A stretch of DNA of 8,270 bases from assembly GCA_021788515.1 (NCBI GenBank), contig JAJYKN010000040.1:1-8270 (forward strand). The letters run 5' to 3'. The DNA comes from Nitrospirota bacterium. Its GTDB lineage: Bacteria; Nitrospirota; UBA9217. The notes below the pieces were generated by a model. That model searched no databases, was not told the DNA's origin, and saw only the letters and a program-made list of their open reading frames with translations. Below, one piece after another: positions 1 through 5,422 of this stretch (its first letter is position 1; each line of letters opens with the position of its first letter). A program made the position numbers and the translations under genes.

Positions 1-54
1 GAGCTGTTAAAAGGTAAAAAGATTTTCCTGGTAGGCAGGGAAGATGACATATGA
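1..54 (+). CDS. C-terminal end of an upstream gene, possibly a nucleotidyltransferase (MNT) antitoxin
   Basis: An open frame enters from the left edge and ends at TGA 52-54, giving the last 17 residues, ELLKGKKIFLVGREDDI. Its end overlaps the start of the HEPN gene by 11 bases (ATG at 44), which points to one transcript and possible translational coupling. Minimal nucleotidyltransferases paired with HEPN proteins often end in a Leu-x-x-Gly-Lys-x-(Leu/Ile)-Phe stretch followed by acidic residues, and this tail fits that loosely. The assignment rests mostly on the neighbouring HEPN gene. Too little sequence is present to prove the family or even that the frame is coding. Confidence 0.45.
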   Translation, partial: ELLKGKKIFLVGREDDI

Positions 55-529
55 ATCGCTGAAAGAAATGGGCATCGTTGAGGAGCGTGCCGCGGAGATC
101 ACGGAGATCATTGCTCTCGTGACCCGGGCGGAACGGGACCTGACGACGAGCAAGGTTCTGCAGGACAAGGATGAGGAATGGGCTTTTGCGGCAGCCTACC
201 TTGCCATGGTTCGGTCGGCACGGGCGCTCATCCTGTCCGAGGGGTTCCGTCCCAAGGGCGTTCGCGGCAGGGATGCGCAAAAAACGGTCGTGACGGCGGC
301 TGGAGTGCTCCTTGGCGAGCAGTATAAGAGCCTGATCAATAAATTCGACCGGATGAGAAGAAAATATCAGAGCTTCATGGAAGAGGCCGGCCGGATCATA
401 TCCCGGTACGAGGCCGGACAGGCCATCAGGGATGCGGAAGAATTCATTGAATTGGTGAACGGGAAAATCAGGGAAAAATACTCGCAGATGTCACTGCTGA
501 ATGATATTCCTCAGCTTGTTTCAAGATAA
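44..529 (+). CDS. HEPN-domain protein lacking the catalytic histidine
   Basis: This 161-residue, all-helical protein resembles the HEPN family often paired with nucleotidyltransferases (SAV_6107-like type). Visible family features are an AERDL helix (residues 29-33), an acidic-Trp-Ala turn near 44-47, an AYLAMVRSARALILSEGFRP segment (51-70), the GRDAQKTVV segment (75-83), a basic RMRRKYQ helix (103-109) and a C-terminal helix around 123-146. Active HEPN RNases use an R-x4-6-H motif. As I recall the family, this helix usually reads RMRRKRH-like and the earlier segment HKTVV. Here both positions are glutamine (Q109 and Q79), and the protein contains no histidine at all. It may therefore be non-catalytic, acting as a binding or regulatory partner, or it may be a decaying module. 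The ATG at 44 follows a purine-rich GGCAGGGAAG and overlaps the preceding frame. Family membership is fairly secure; loss of activity is inference. Confidence 0.75.
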   Translation: MTYESLKEMGIVEERAAEITEIIALVTRAERDLTTSKVLQDKDEEWAFAAAYLAMVRSARALILSEGFRPKGVRGRDAQKTVVTAAGVLLGEQYKSLINKFDRMRRKYQSFMEEAGRIISRYEAGQAIRDAEEFIELVNGKIREKYSQMSLLNDIPQLVSR

Positions 530-557
530 GGCCGCTTTGGTCCGAACGCGGTATACC

Positions 558-568
558 GAAAGGGGGTG
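558..568 (+). promoter_or_regulatory. Ribosome binding site of the first lysine-rich micropeptide
   Basis: GAAAGGGGGTG lies 8 bases before the ATG at 577. It contains a G-rich Shine-Dalgarno-like core. The identical 11-mer sits at the identical distance before the second micropeptide (784-794), which supports both start codons. Confidence 0.7.
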
Positions 569-576
569 GAAAACTA

Positions 577-639
577 ATGGCAGCCAAGAAAAAGGCAAAG
601 AAGAAGGCAACCAAGAAGAAAGCCACCAAAAAGAAGTAG
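577..639 (+). CDS. Lysine/alanine-rich micropeptide 1 (20 residues)
   Basis: The frame encodes MAAKKKAKKKATKKKATKKK and ends at TAG 637-639. Its composition is 12 Lys, 5 Ala, 2 Thr and the initiator Met, with no acidic or aromatic residue. It resembles the lysine/alanine-rich tails of bacterial histone H1-like proteins, so binding to nucleic acid or another polyanion is a reasonable inference, but the peptide is too short for a family call. Support for coding comes from a strong ribosome binding site at 558-568 and from a second, similar gene at 803-862 with the same leader and start (MAAKKKA). The two genes use different synonymous codons in the shared part. A GC-rich hairpin follows 31 bases after the stop. 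It sits 47 bases after the HEPN stop and could share that transcript, as no clear promoter was found between them. Confidence 0.65.
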   Translation: MAAKKKAKKKATKKKATKKK

Positions 640-670
640 TTTCTATACAAGGTGTCCCCGCAGTGGGGCC

Positions 671-696
671 CGCCGGGGGCTCGAACGCCCCCGGCG
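671..696 (+). terminator. GC-rich terminator-like hairpin after micropeptide 1
   Basis: CGCCGGGGGC (671-680) and GCCCCCGGCG (687-696) form a perfect 10-bp stem with the loop TCGAAC. The following bases are TATTTAAAAG, which is a poor U-tract. This could be a weak intrinsic terminator, an mRNA-stabilising 3' structure, or a partial attenuator between the two micropeptide genes. A smaller CCCC/GGGG hairpin (656-659/665-668) lies just upstream. Confidence 0.55.
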
Positions 697-783
697 TATT
701 TAAAAGAAGGCCGGCAAGCTTCGTACTACGCACAAGGCATTATTGTCATCATTCTTCACTTTTCATTCACGCAATCTGTTGAG

Positions 784-794
784 GAAAGGGGGTG
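784..794 (+). promoter_or_regulatory. Ribosome binding site of the second lysine-rich micropeptide
   Basis: GAAAGGGGGTG lies 8 bases before the ATG at 803, identical in sequence and spacing to 558-568. The following AGG extends it to a good Shine-Dalgarno match, GGGGGTGAGG. Confidence 0.7.
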
Positions 795-802
795 AGGCAT
801 TC

Positions 803-862
803 ATGGCTGCGAAAAAAAAGGCCCCGGCAAAAAAGGCAAAAAAGACCACAAAAAAGAAATAG
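803..862 (+). CDS. Lysine/alanine-rich micropeptide 2 (19 residues)
   Basis: The frame encodes MAAKKKAPAKKAKKTTKKK and ends at TAG 860-862. It has 10 Lys, with Ala, Thr and one Pro making up the rest. It is similar to the 577-639 peptide: both begin MAAKKKA, both end TKKK directly before TAG, and both have the same 11-base leader. The codons in the shared start differ (GCT GCG AAA here, GCA GCC AAG there), which suggests an older duplication kept at protein level rather than a fresh DNA repeat. The 163 bases between the two genes hold two hairpins and no other convincing frame. A strong terminator follows at 915-946. An H1-like role in binding DNA, RNA or another polyanion is inferred from charge alone. 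Confidence 0.65.
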   Translation: MAAKKKAPAKKAKKTTKKK

Positions 863-914
863 CCAGTGTGTGATGACGATGATGTAGCTATGAACGTTAA
901 CCATCTGCAACTTT

Positions 915-946
915 ACCACGAAGCCGGTCTTCGTGGTTTTGTTTTT
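915..946 (+). terminator. Rho-independent terminator after micropeptide 2
   Basis: ACCACGAAG (915-923) and CTTCGTGGT (929-937) form a perfect 9-bp stem with the loop CCGGT. It is followed by the T-rich run TTTTGTTTTT (937-946). This is a complete intrinsic terminator for the micropeptide transcript, and it separates that unit from the ftsB-like gene. Confidence 0.88.
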
Positions 947-998
947 AACAAGCCTTTCCTTTGCATCCCGGCGTCCGTCCGGACAAGACAGCGAAGTC

Positions 999-1367
999 AT
1001 GCGTAAAAAGAACACCCTCATAGCGAATCGTAGTTCCCACAGCGCCCGCAATAGAAAACTGCTTGCTGCTGCCGGCATCCTTCTCGCTCTTTATCTTATT
1101 GCGCACATTATTTTCGGCGAGATGGGCGTGATCAAATACTACCGTATGAAGGCGCAGTATAATGCTCTCACGGGGGAGATCGCGGCGCTGAAGCAAGACA
1201 ATGCACGACTTACGTACGAGGTCCGTGCCTTGAAAACCGATCCCGACCACATCGAGCAGATCGCACGGGACAAACTGGGACTTGCGCGCCGGGGTGAGAT
1301 CGTGTACTATTATGGAGAATCCGAGCGGCAAAATCCCGATACGCTCCCATCGCCGACGGATCGTTGA
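999..1367 (+). CDS. ftsB: Septum formation initiator family protein (FtsB/DivIC-like)
   Basis: This 122-residue bitopic inner-membrane protein of the divisome is expected to pair with FtsL- and FtsQ/DivIB-type partners at the septum. The sequence shows a basic cytoplasmic N-terminus (1-20), one transmembrane helix (about 21-40, LLAAAGILLALYLIAHIIFG), and a periplasmic coiled coil (about 47-79) with the NARL segment at 68-71. The family's C-terminal block follows (about 81-107, DPDHIEQIARDKLGLARRGE and then V-x-Y-Y-x-G-E). Length and domain order match the family. The ATG at 999 was chosen because the only in-frame ATG further upstream lies inside the 915-946 terminator. No strong Shine-Dalgarno sequence and no clear promoter is visible in the 52 bases after that terminator. 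The GH57 gene follows after 66 bases, probably on the same transcript. Confidence 0.88.
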   Translation: MRKKNTLIANRSSHSARNRKLLAAAGILLALYLIAHIIFGEMGVIKYYRMKAQYNALTGEIAALKQDNARLTYEVRALKTDPDHIEQIARDKLGLARRGEIVYYYGESERQNPDTLPSPTDR

Positions 1368-1433
1368 GTGCGTACGGGGGGACCGGGAATGTATGCGTGA
1401 TCTCGCGTTCGCCAGGTAACGCTTTCCTTGCCC

Positions 1434-3638
1434 ATGTCCGATAATCCGCTTTACATAGCCTTTGTCTGGCATATGCATCAGCCATACTATAAGGATGATA
1501 TTACCGGCTCGTATATTCTTCCGTGGGTCAGAATGCACGGAATCAAAGATTATTACGACATGCCTGCGCTCCTGACCGACTTTCCCGACATCCACCAAAC
1601 CTTCAACCTCGTTCCTTCGCTTCTGAAACAGATCCGCGACTACGTGGAAAACGGGGCCACGGATAAATTCCTTATCCTGACGCTGAAACCGGCGGTGGAA
1701 CTCCATCAGGCGGACAAACTTTTTCTGCTCAAGAATTTCTTCATGGCAAACTGGGACACCATGATCAAGCCTTATCCGTCCTACTGGGCGCTGCTCGACC
1801 GCAGGGGCTACAGCGTTTCTCCCGACGACCTTCAGAACGCTACGCGGTATTTTACGACACAGGACTATCTCGATTTGCAGGTCTGGTTCAATCTTACCTG
1901 GTTCGACCCTCTCTTCAAGCAGAACGATCAGTTTTTGAAAGGCCTGATCCGGAAAGGCTCGGGATTCACCGAGACCGAAAAAGCGCTGCTTATTCAGAAA
2001 CAGCGCGAGGTCATGGCGCTGATTATTCCGGAATACAAGCGGCTTGCGGACAGGGGCAGGATCGAACTTACGACCACGCCGTTCTACCATCCCATTCTCC
2101 CGCTCCTGTGCGATACCGACCTGGCGAAGGTGGCGGTGCCCGACATTCACCTTCCGCTCAACCGGTTTGTCCATCCCGAGGACGCCAAGGCCCAGGTCGA
2201 CCGTGCGCTGGCATACCATGAAAATCTTTTCGGCGCCCGTCCTTCCGGCATGTGGCCTGCCGAAGGATCCGTGGCCGAAGACATCATTCCCCTCCTTGCC
2301 GATGCCGGCATCAAGTGGATCGGCACGGATGAAGGGGTGCTTGCCCGGTCCCTGGGGATCCACATTGAGCGGGATTTTGCCGGCGTGATGAAGAACCCCG
2401 AGGTGCTGTACAAACCCTATCTCGTGGGCAAGGGAGATAAGCGGGTCTCCGTGGTGTTCCGCGATCATACGCTTTCCGATCTCATCGGGTTCGTTTATTC
2501 GAAGTGGGATTACAAAAACGCAGTCCACGATCTCATTGACCGGCTCCACCGGATGAGGCGCGAGGTGTCGGACGGACCGCATCTGGTGTCCATTATTCTC
2601 GACGGGGAAAACGCCTGGGAATATTATCAGAACGACGGGAGGGATTTTTTCCTCTATCTCTATGAGCGCCTGAGCGGGGAACAAGGGCTCCGGTGCGTGA
2701 CCGTGGGAGAGTATCTGAAGGAGCATCCCGCGCAGTCTTCCATCGAACGGCTTCACGCCGGCTCATGGATCAACGCAAACTTCCGCATCTGGATCGGACA
2801 TGAGGAAGACAACCGCGCCTGGGACCTTCTTGCCCAGACGCGTGATGCCCTGACAGCCTATGCTTCCACCAACGGAGATCCGGCAAAACTGGCAAAAGCA
2901 TGGGAAGAAATCTATATCGCCGAAGGGAGCGACTGGTGCTGGTGGTACGGGGATGACCACTATTCCGAGAATGACGAGGAGTTCGACGTCCTGTTCCGGA
3001 CACACCTGATGAATGTCTACCGGATTATCGGCCTCGATGTTCCGGACGAACTCCAGATCTCCATTCTGCGCGAAGACCGGCAGGCGCTTCCCACGGTGGA
3101 ACTCACGGCATTTATCTCCCCGACGATCGACGGGCAGGTGACGAACTATTTCGAATGGTTGCCGGCCGGTTTCTATGACGTGAGCCAGGGCGGGGGAGCA
3201 ATGCATCGGGGGGCCTCGATCATCACGCATATCTATTACGGGTTCGATCTCAAGAACATGTTCCTCCGCATCGATCCGAGCGGAAGCCTGAAAGACGAAA
3301 AAGTATCGGAACTCGCGTTCTTCATTAATTTCCTGTATCCTAAAAACAGGGATGTGGAAATACGCGTTGTGCCGCAGGAACGGCGCGTCAGCGCCGCACT
3401 CTTTCTGGGAGACAATGGAAACCGTTTGCAGACAGCAGTGATCAATACCGTCGCGGCCAACGATATCATCGAGCTTGCCGTGCCCTTTGAGCTTCTGGGC
3501 GTCAAACCGGACGATGAAATCCAGATCTTCGTGACGGTCGAGCGGTCGGGTTCGGAGGTCGAGAAGTGGCCCTACCGCGGCTACATCCAGTTCAAGGTCC
3601 CGACCGATGACTTCGAGGCGATGATGTGGCAGGTGTAA
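1434..3638 (+). CDS. Glycoside hydrolase family 57 protein (alpha-amylase/alpha-glucan type)
   Basis: This 734-residue protein probably hydrolyses or remodels alpha-1,4 or alpha-1,6 glucans such as glycogen or dextrins. No signal peptide is visible, so it is probably cytoplasmic. GH57 landmarks are the N-terminal HMHQP (13-17), WPAEG (274-278) with E277 as the likely nucleophile, DGENAWEYY (390-398) with D390 the best candidate for the acid/base Asp, and the conserved GSWINANFRIWIGHEEDNRAW block (443-463). A Trp-rich WCWWYGDDH segment follows (501-509), and the rest (about 545-734) looks like a beta-rich accessory domain. Total length matches the long bacterial GH57 proteins annotated only as hydrolases, so substrate specificity is open. 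The start is uncertain: ATG 1434 is given, but TTG 1428, two codons upstream, sits better relative to AGG at 1414-1416. The gene is convergent with the next gene. Confidence 0.88.
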   Translation: MSDNPLYIAFVWHMHQPYYKDDITGSYILPWVRMHGIKDYYDMPALLTDFPDIHQTFNLVPSLLKQIRDYVENGATDKFLILTLKPAVELHQADKLFLLKNFFMANWDTMIKPYPSYWALLDRRGYSVSPDDLQNATRYFTTQDYLDLQVWFNLTWFDPLFKQNDQFLKGLIRKGSGFTETEKALLIQKQREVMALIIPEYKRLADRGRIELTTTPFYHPILPLLCDTDLAKVAVPDIHLPLNRFVHPEDAKAQVDRALAYHENLFGARPSGMWPAEGSVAEDIIPLLADAGIKWIGTDEGVLARSLGIHIERDFAGVMKNPEVLYKPYLVGKGDKRVSVVFRDHTLSDLIGFVYSKWDYKNAVHDLIDRLHRMRREVSDGPHLVSIILDGENAWEYYQNDGRDFFLYLYERLSGEQGLRCVTVGEYLKEHPAQSSIERLHAGSWINANFRIWIGHEEDNRAWDLLAQTRDALTAYASTNGDPAKLAKAWEEIYIAEGSDWCWWYGDDHYSENDEEFDVLFRTHLMNVYRIIGLDVPDELQISILREDRQALPTVELTAFISPTIDGQVTNYFEWLPAGFYDVSQGGGAMHRGASIITHIYYGFDLKNMFLRIDPSGSLKDEKVSELAFFINFLYPKNRDVEIRVVPQERRVSAALFLGDNGNRLQTAVINTVAANDIIELAVPFELLGVKPDDEIQIFVTVERSGSEVEKWPYRGYIQFKVPTDDFEAMMWQV

Positions 3639-3650
3639 GCAAGGACTAAC

Positions 3651-3697
3651 TGCGGCGATCCCGCAGGATTTCCACGCGGCCTATGCTCATCGCCGCA
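3651..3697. terminator. Inverted repeat between convergent genes, probable terminator of the GH57 transcript
   Basis: TGCGGCGAT (3651-3659) and ATCGCCGCA (3689-3697) are perfect 9-base inverted repeats. On the plus strand a T-rich stretch follows (TTTCTATTCTTTCTCTTT, 3698-3715), which lies inside the 3' end of the opposing gene. A competing smaller hairpin, CTGCGG/CCGCAG (3650-3655/3661-3666), shares the left arm. The U-rich side favours termination of the plus-strand GH57 transcript. The minus-strand tail (GTTAGTCCTT) is a weak U-tract. Confidence 0.5.
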
Positions 3698-3700
3698 TTT

Positions 3701-4561
3701 CTATTCTTTCTCTTTCCGTACGTCAAAATCCTCCAGAGCCCAGTCGTCATTCTCGTCTATTTCAAATACCTGTTCGTTGACGCGCTCCTGTGGATCCCGT
3801 CCGCGGCTCAGCAGTTCCCGATGGACGAGGGGCCTGGCGGCCTGCGGCAGCGTCGGGTCGACATAGAGTTCCTGAAGGTCAAGGAGTTTCATCGTTTGGA
3901 GAAAACGTTCCGAGAAAGCAAGAGGCGTGTGCTCGTTTCGGACCAGGGCATACCGTACCAGCGGGCGGCCGGACCAGTTCCGGTGTTCAGCGACCATGCG
4001 GATGGTTTCCGCGGCCGTGTCCTTGCGACTGATGACTTTGAAGAGATGGCTTTCCTGCATTCGGGGATTATCGAGGCACAAGGCGACCACCTCCGGGTCG
4101 CGGTCCTGCAGCAGCTTGAGAAGGACGTTCCCCACCGCCATTTTTGCCAGCGATTTCTTATAGCCGAGCGCCATGCCGGGAATCCGTTCAATGACTATGG
4201 ACTCGACCTTGTGCCTGAAGACAAGCGGGATAAGCGTGCTGCGGGACAGCTCCGTGATGTCGAAAAGGTGGAGGTAGCGCGCGATGGCAAGCGATATGGA
4301 CAGCGGAGTTTTCGGGTTTTTTGCAAGTGCGAGGCGGATGGGATAACTCTTTGCCCAGCGGTTGTCCCTGGCGATCGACTCGAGAACGTCAACGGGCAGA
4401 TTTTTCCTGTTCGCCAGGATCAGCACATCCTCTTCGCGCAGGTTGCTGTTTCCGAGCAGCGCTCTGATCACCCTGAAAGAGGGGTCGTGGAGAAGCCGCG
4501 TGAACGCCTCCACTCCTGCCGTGGCGGCCAGCTCCGTTCTTGCTTCTTCCGAATCAGTCAT
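3701..4561 (-). CDS. Alpha-helical repeat protein (HEAT/LRV-like) with an internal duplication
   Basis: This 286-residue, apparently cytoplasmic protein has no signal peptide or membrane segment and no known activity. It consists of two similar units, about residues 22-125 and 149-252, which align without a gap at an offset of 127. Shared anchors include N38/N165, R52K53/R179K180, W69/W196, R76-A78L79/R203-A205L206, N82/N209, T85P86L87/T212P213L214, D101/D228, E104L105/E231L232 and R116/R243. The helical pattern with RxALxxNPxTPL resembles HEAT or leucine-rich-repeat-variant scaffolds, so a protein-binding role is likely (inference). The C-terminus (267-286) is acidic. The ATG at 4561 was chosen because a near-perfect promoter ends 6 bases before it; an in-frame ATG at 4606 would lie upstream of that promoter. 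The plus-strand frame across the same region is a shadow, since the minus frame carries the repeat pattern. Confidence 0.82.
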   Translation of the reverse strand: MTDSEEARTELAATAGVEAFTRLLHDPSFRVIRALLGNSNLREEDVLILANRKNLPVDVLESIARDNRWAKSYPIRLALAKNPKTPLSISLAIARYLHLFDITELSRSTLIPLVFRHKVESIVIERIPGMALGYKKSLAKMAVGNVLLKLLQDRDPEVVALCLDNPRMQESHLFKVISRKDTAAETIRMVAEHRNWSGRPLVRYALVRNEHTPLAFSERFLQTMKLLDLQELYVDPTLPQAARPLVHRELLSRGRDPQERVNEQVFEIDENDDWALEDFDVRKEKE

Positions 4562-4567
4562 GATCCA

Positions 4568-4596
4568 ATTATACGAATTTTCAAAGGTATTGACAA
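4568..4596 (-). promoter_or_regulatory. Sigma70 promoter of the helical-repeat gene, predicting a leaderless mRNA
   Basis: On the minus strand, TTGTCA (4596-4591), a 17-base spacer and a perfect TATAAT (4573-4568) are followed by TGGATC and then the ATG at 4561. With the usual distance from -10 to start site, transcription would begin at the A of the ATG. The absence of a Shine-Dalgarno sequence before this ATG agrees with that. Confidence 0.75.
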
Positions 4597-4618
4597 ATGC
4601 TAACATTTTCTGTATTTT
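4590..4618 (+). promoter_or_regulatory. Sigma70 promoter of the HNH gene, overlapping the divergent -35 box
   Basis: On the plus strand there is a perfect TTGACA (4590-4595), a 17-base spacer and TATTTT (4613-4618, 4 of 6 matches). Transcription would start near 4625, giving a leader of about 60 bases. Five bases of its -35 box are shared with the minus-strand -35 box, so two RNA polymerases could not easily occupy both. Confidence 0.6.
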
Positions 4619-4685
4619 TATATGTCAACAACATGAATTTTAATGGTTTTCGATCCTCAGATTTCCCGGCATCTCGAGGGTTGCA

Positions 4686-5222
4686 ATGGAACGGACGCTG
4701 CTCCTGAATGCAACATTTGAACCGTTAAAGATCATATCGTGGCAGAGGGCGATCACCTTACTGACCCAGGGCAAGGTGGAGGTCATCGACTTCTACGATC
4801 GTGACGTCCGCGGCGTGTCCATCACCTTCAAACTTCCCTCCATTCTCCGGCTGCTCAAACTGGTGAAAGTGAAGCGCAGCAGCAGGGAAGTGCGGTTCTC
4901 CCGCGCCAATATCTACCAGCGCGATAAATATTCCTGCCAGTACTGCGGCGTGAAATATCCCGCCGAGGACCTGACCTTCGACCACGTTATTCCGCAGGTG
5001 CAGGGCGGTCAGGCCACCTGGGAAAATATCGTGACCGCCTGTCTGGCCTGCAATAACCGGAAAGGCGGCAGGACCCCGCAGGAGGCGAAAATGCGCCTGA
5101 TCCGTCCGCCGGCAAAGCCGCGGTGGATGCCCGTTGTCACGCTTACCATCGGCATCAAGAACGCCCCCTTAAGCTGGCGCGATTATCTCTACTGGAATGT
5201 TGAATTGAACAAGGACGGTTAA
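4686..5222 (+). CDS. HNH endonuclease-family protein (McrA-like, COG1403 type)
   Basis: This 178-residue protein is a probable metal-dependent DNA nuclease of the zinc-stabilised HNH (beta-beta-alpha-metal) fold. The core is complete: C84-x2-C87 (CQYC) and C119-x2-C122 (CLAC) as the zinc knuckles, D99-H100 in LTFDHVIPQVQGG as the general-base motif, N114 in TWENIVTAC, and N123/N124 with K126 in ACNNRKGG. The N-terminal half (1-75; MERTLLLNATFEPLKIISW, and a K/R-rich stretch at 58-70) is the conserved extension of a widespread stand-alone family, not a phage packaging nuclease. The physiological substrate is not known to me. Start at ATG 4686 is supported by GAGGG at 4676-4680, 5 bases upstream. 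It is divergent from the helical-repeat gene. No methylase or specificity partner is nearby, so a restriction role is not supported by context. Confidence 0.87.
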   Translation: MERTLLLNATFEPLKIISWQRAITLLTQGKVEVIDFYDRDVRGVSITFKLPSILRLLKLVKVKRSSREVRFSRANIYQRDKYSCQYCGVKYPAEDLTFDHVIPQVQGGQATWENIVTACLACNNRKGGRTPQEAKMRLIRPPAKPRWMPVVTLTIGIKNAPLSWRDYLYWNVELNKDG

Positions 5223-5258
5223 TAGTCAACGTGCCTTGCCGGCCTGCCAAGTGGAGAT

Positions 5259-5278
5259 GAACGGCTCACGTGCCGTTC
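5259..5278 (+). terminator. Hairpin downstream of the HNH gene, possible terminator
   Basis: GAACGGC (5259-5265) and GCCGTTC (5272-5278) form a 7-bp stem with the loop TCACGT. No T-run follows, so this is a structured 3' region or a weak or Rho-assisted terminator. It lies 37 bases after the HNH stop, in a 200-base gap that otherwise holds only the promoter at 5349-5377. Confidence 0.35.
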
Positions 5279-5348
5279 TCAGCAATGCGCTGTCGCACGG
5301 TTTCCCTCTCTTCCCTTATCAGCATGCGTTGTCTCCCGGCTTTTTTTC

Positions 5349-5377
5349 TTGTCAACTACCAGGTTTGATGCTATATT
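5349..5377 (+). promoter_or_regulatory. Strong sigma70 promoter with extended -10
   Basis: TTGTCA (5349-5354), a 17-base spacer and TATATT (5372-5377) are preceded by TGC, which forms an extended -10 (TGn). The start site would be near 5384, giving a leader of about 39 bases. The leader ends in a strong ribosome binding site, AGGGAGG (5408-5414), 8 bases before the ATG at 5423. This pairing fits an abundantly expressed envelope protein. Confidence 0.72.
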
Positions 5378-5422
5378 TCGACTCGCCGTACCAACGGTCA
5401 TATATGCAGGGAGGCGTTTACC

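Noticed and set aside
743..771. TTGTCA at 743-748 as a promoter for micropeptide 2
   Set aside because: The sequence 17 bases downstream is TTCACG, and 16- or 18-base spacings give no better -10 box.
933..998. N-terminal extension of the ftsB-like gene to ATG 933
   Set aside because: The start would lie inside the terminator stem and the extension is unlike the basic N-terminus expected before the membrane helix.
945..2756. A 603-codon open frame on the minus strand opposite the ftsB-like and GH57 genes
   Set aside because: It is antisense to two clearly conserved proteins, shows no recognisable domain, and its His/Arg/Pro-rich composition is typical of a shadow frame in GC-rich DNA.
3683..4603. 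A 306-codon open frame on the plus strand opposite the helical-repeat gene
   Set aside because: The minus-strand frame has internal protein repeats, a promoter and a sensible composition; the plus frame has none of these.
4562..4606. Upstream ATG (4606) as start of the helical-repeat gene, adding 15 residues
   Set aside because: The added codons run straight through a near-consensus promoter, and the extra residues look unlike the rest of the protein.
4686..5222. HNH gene as part of a restriction-modification or phage packaging module
   Set aside because: No methylase, specificity, terminase or phage gene is nearby, and the N-terminal half matches a stand-alone chromosomal family.
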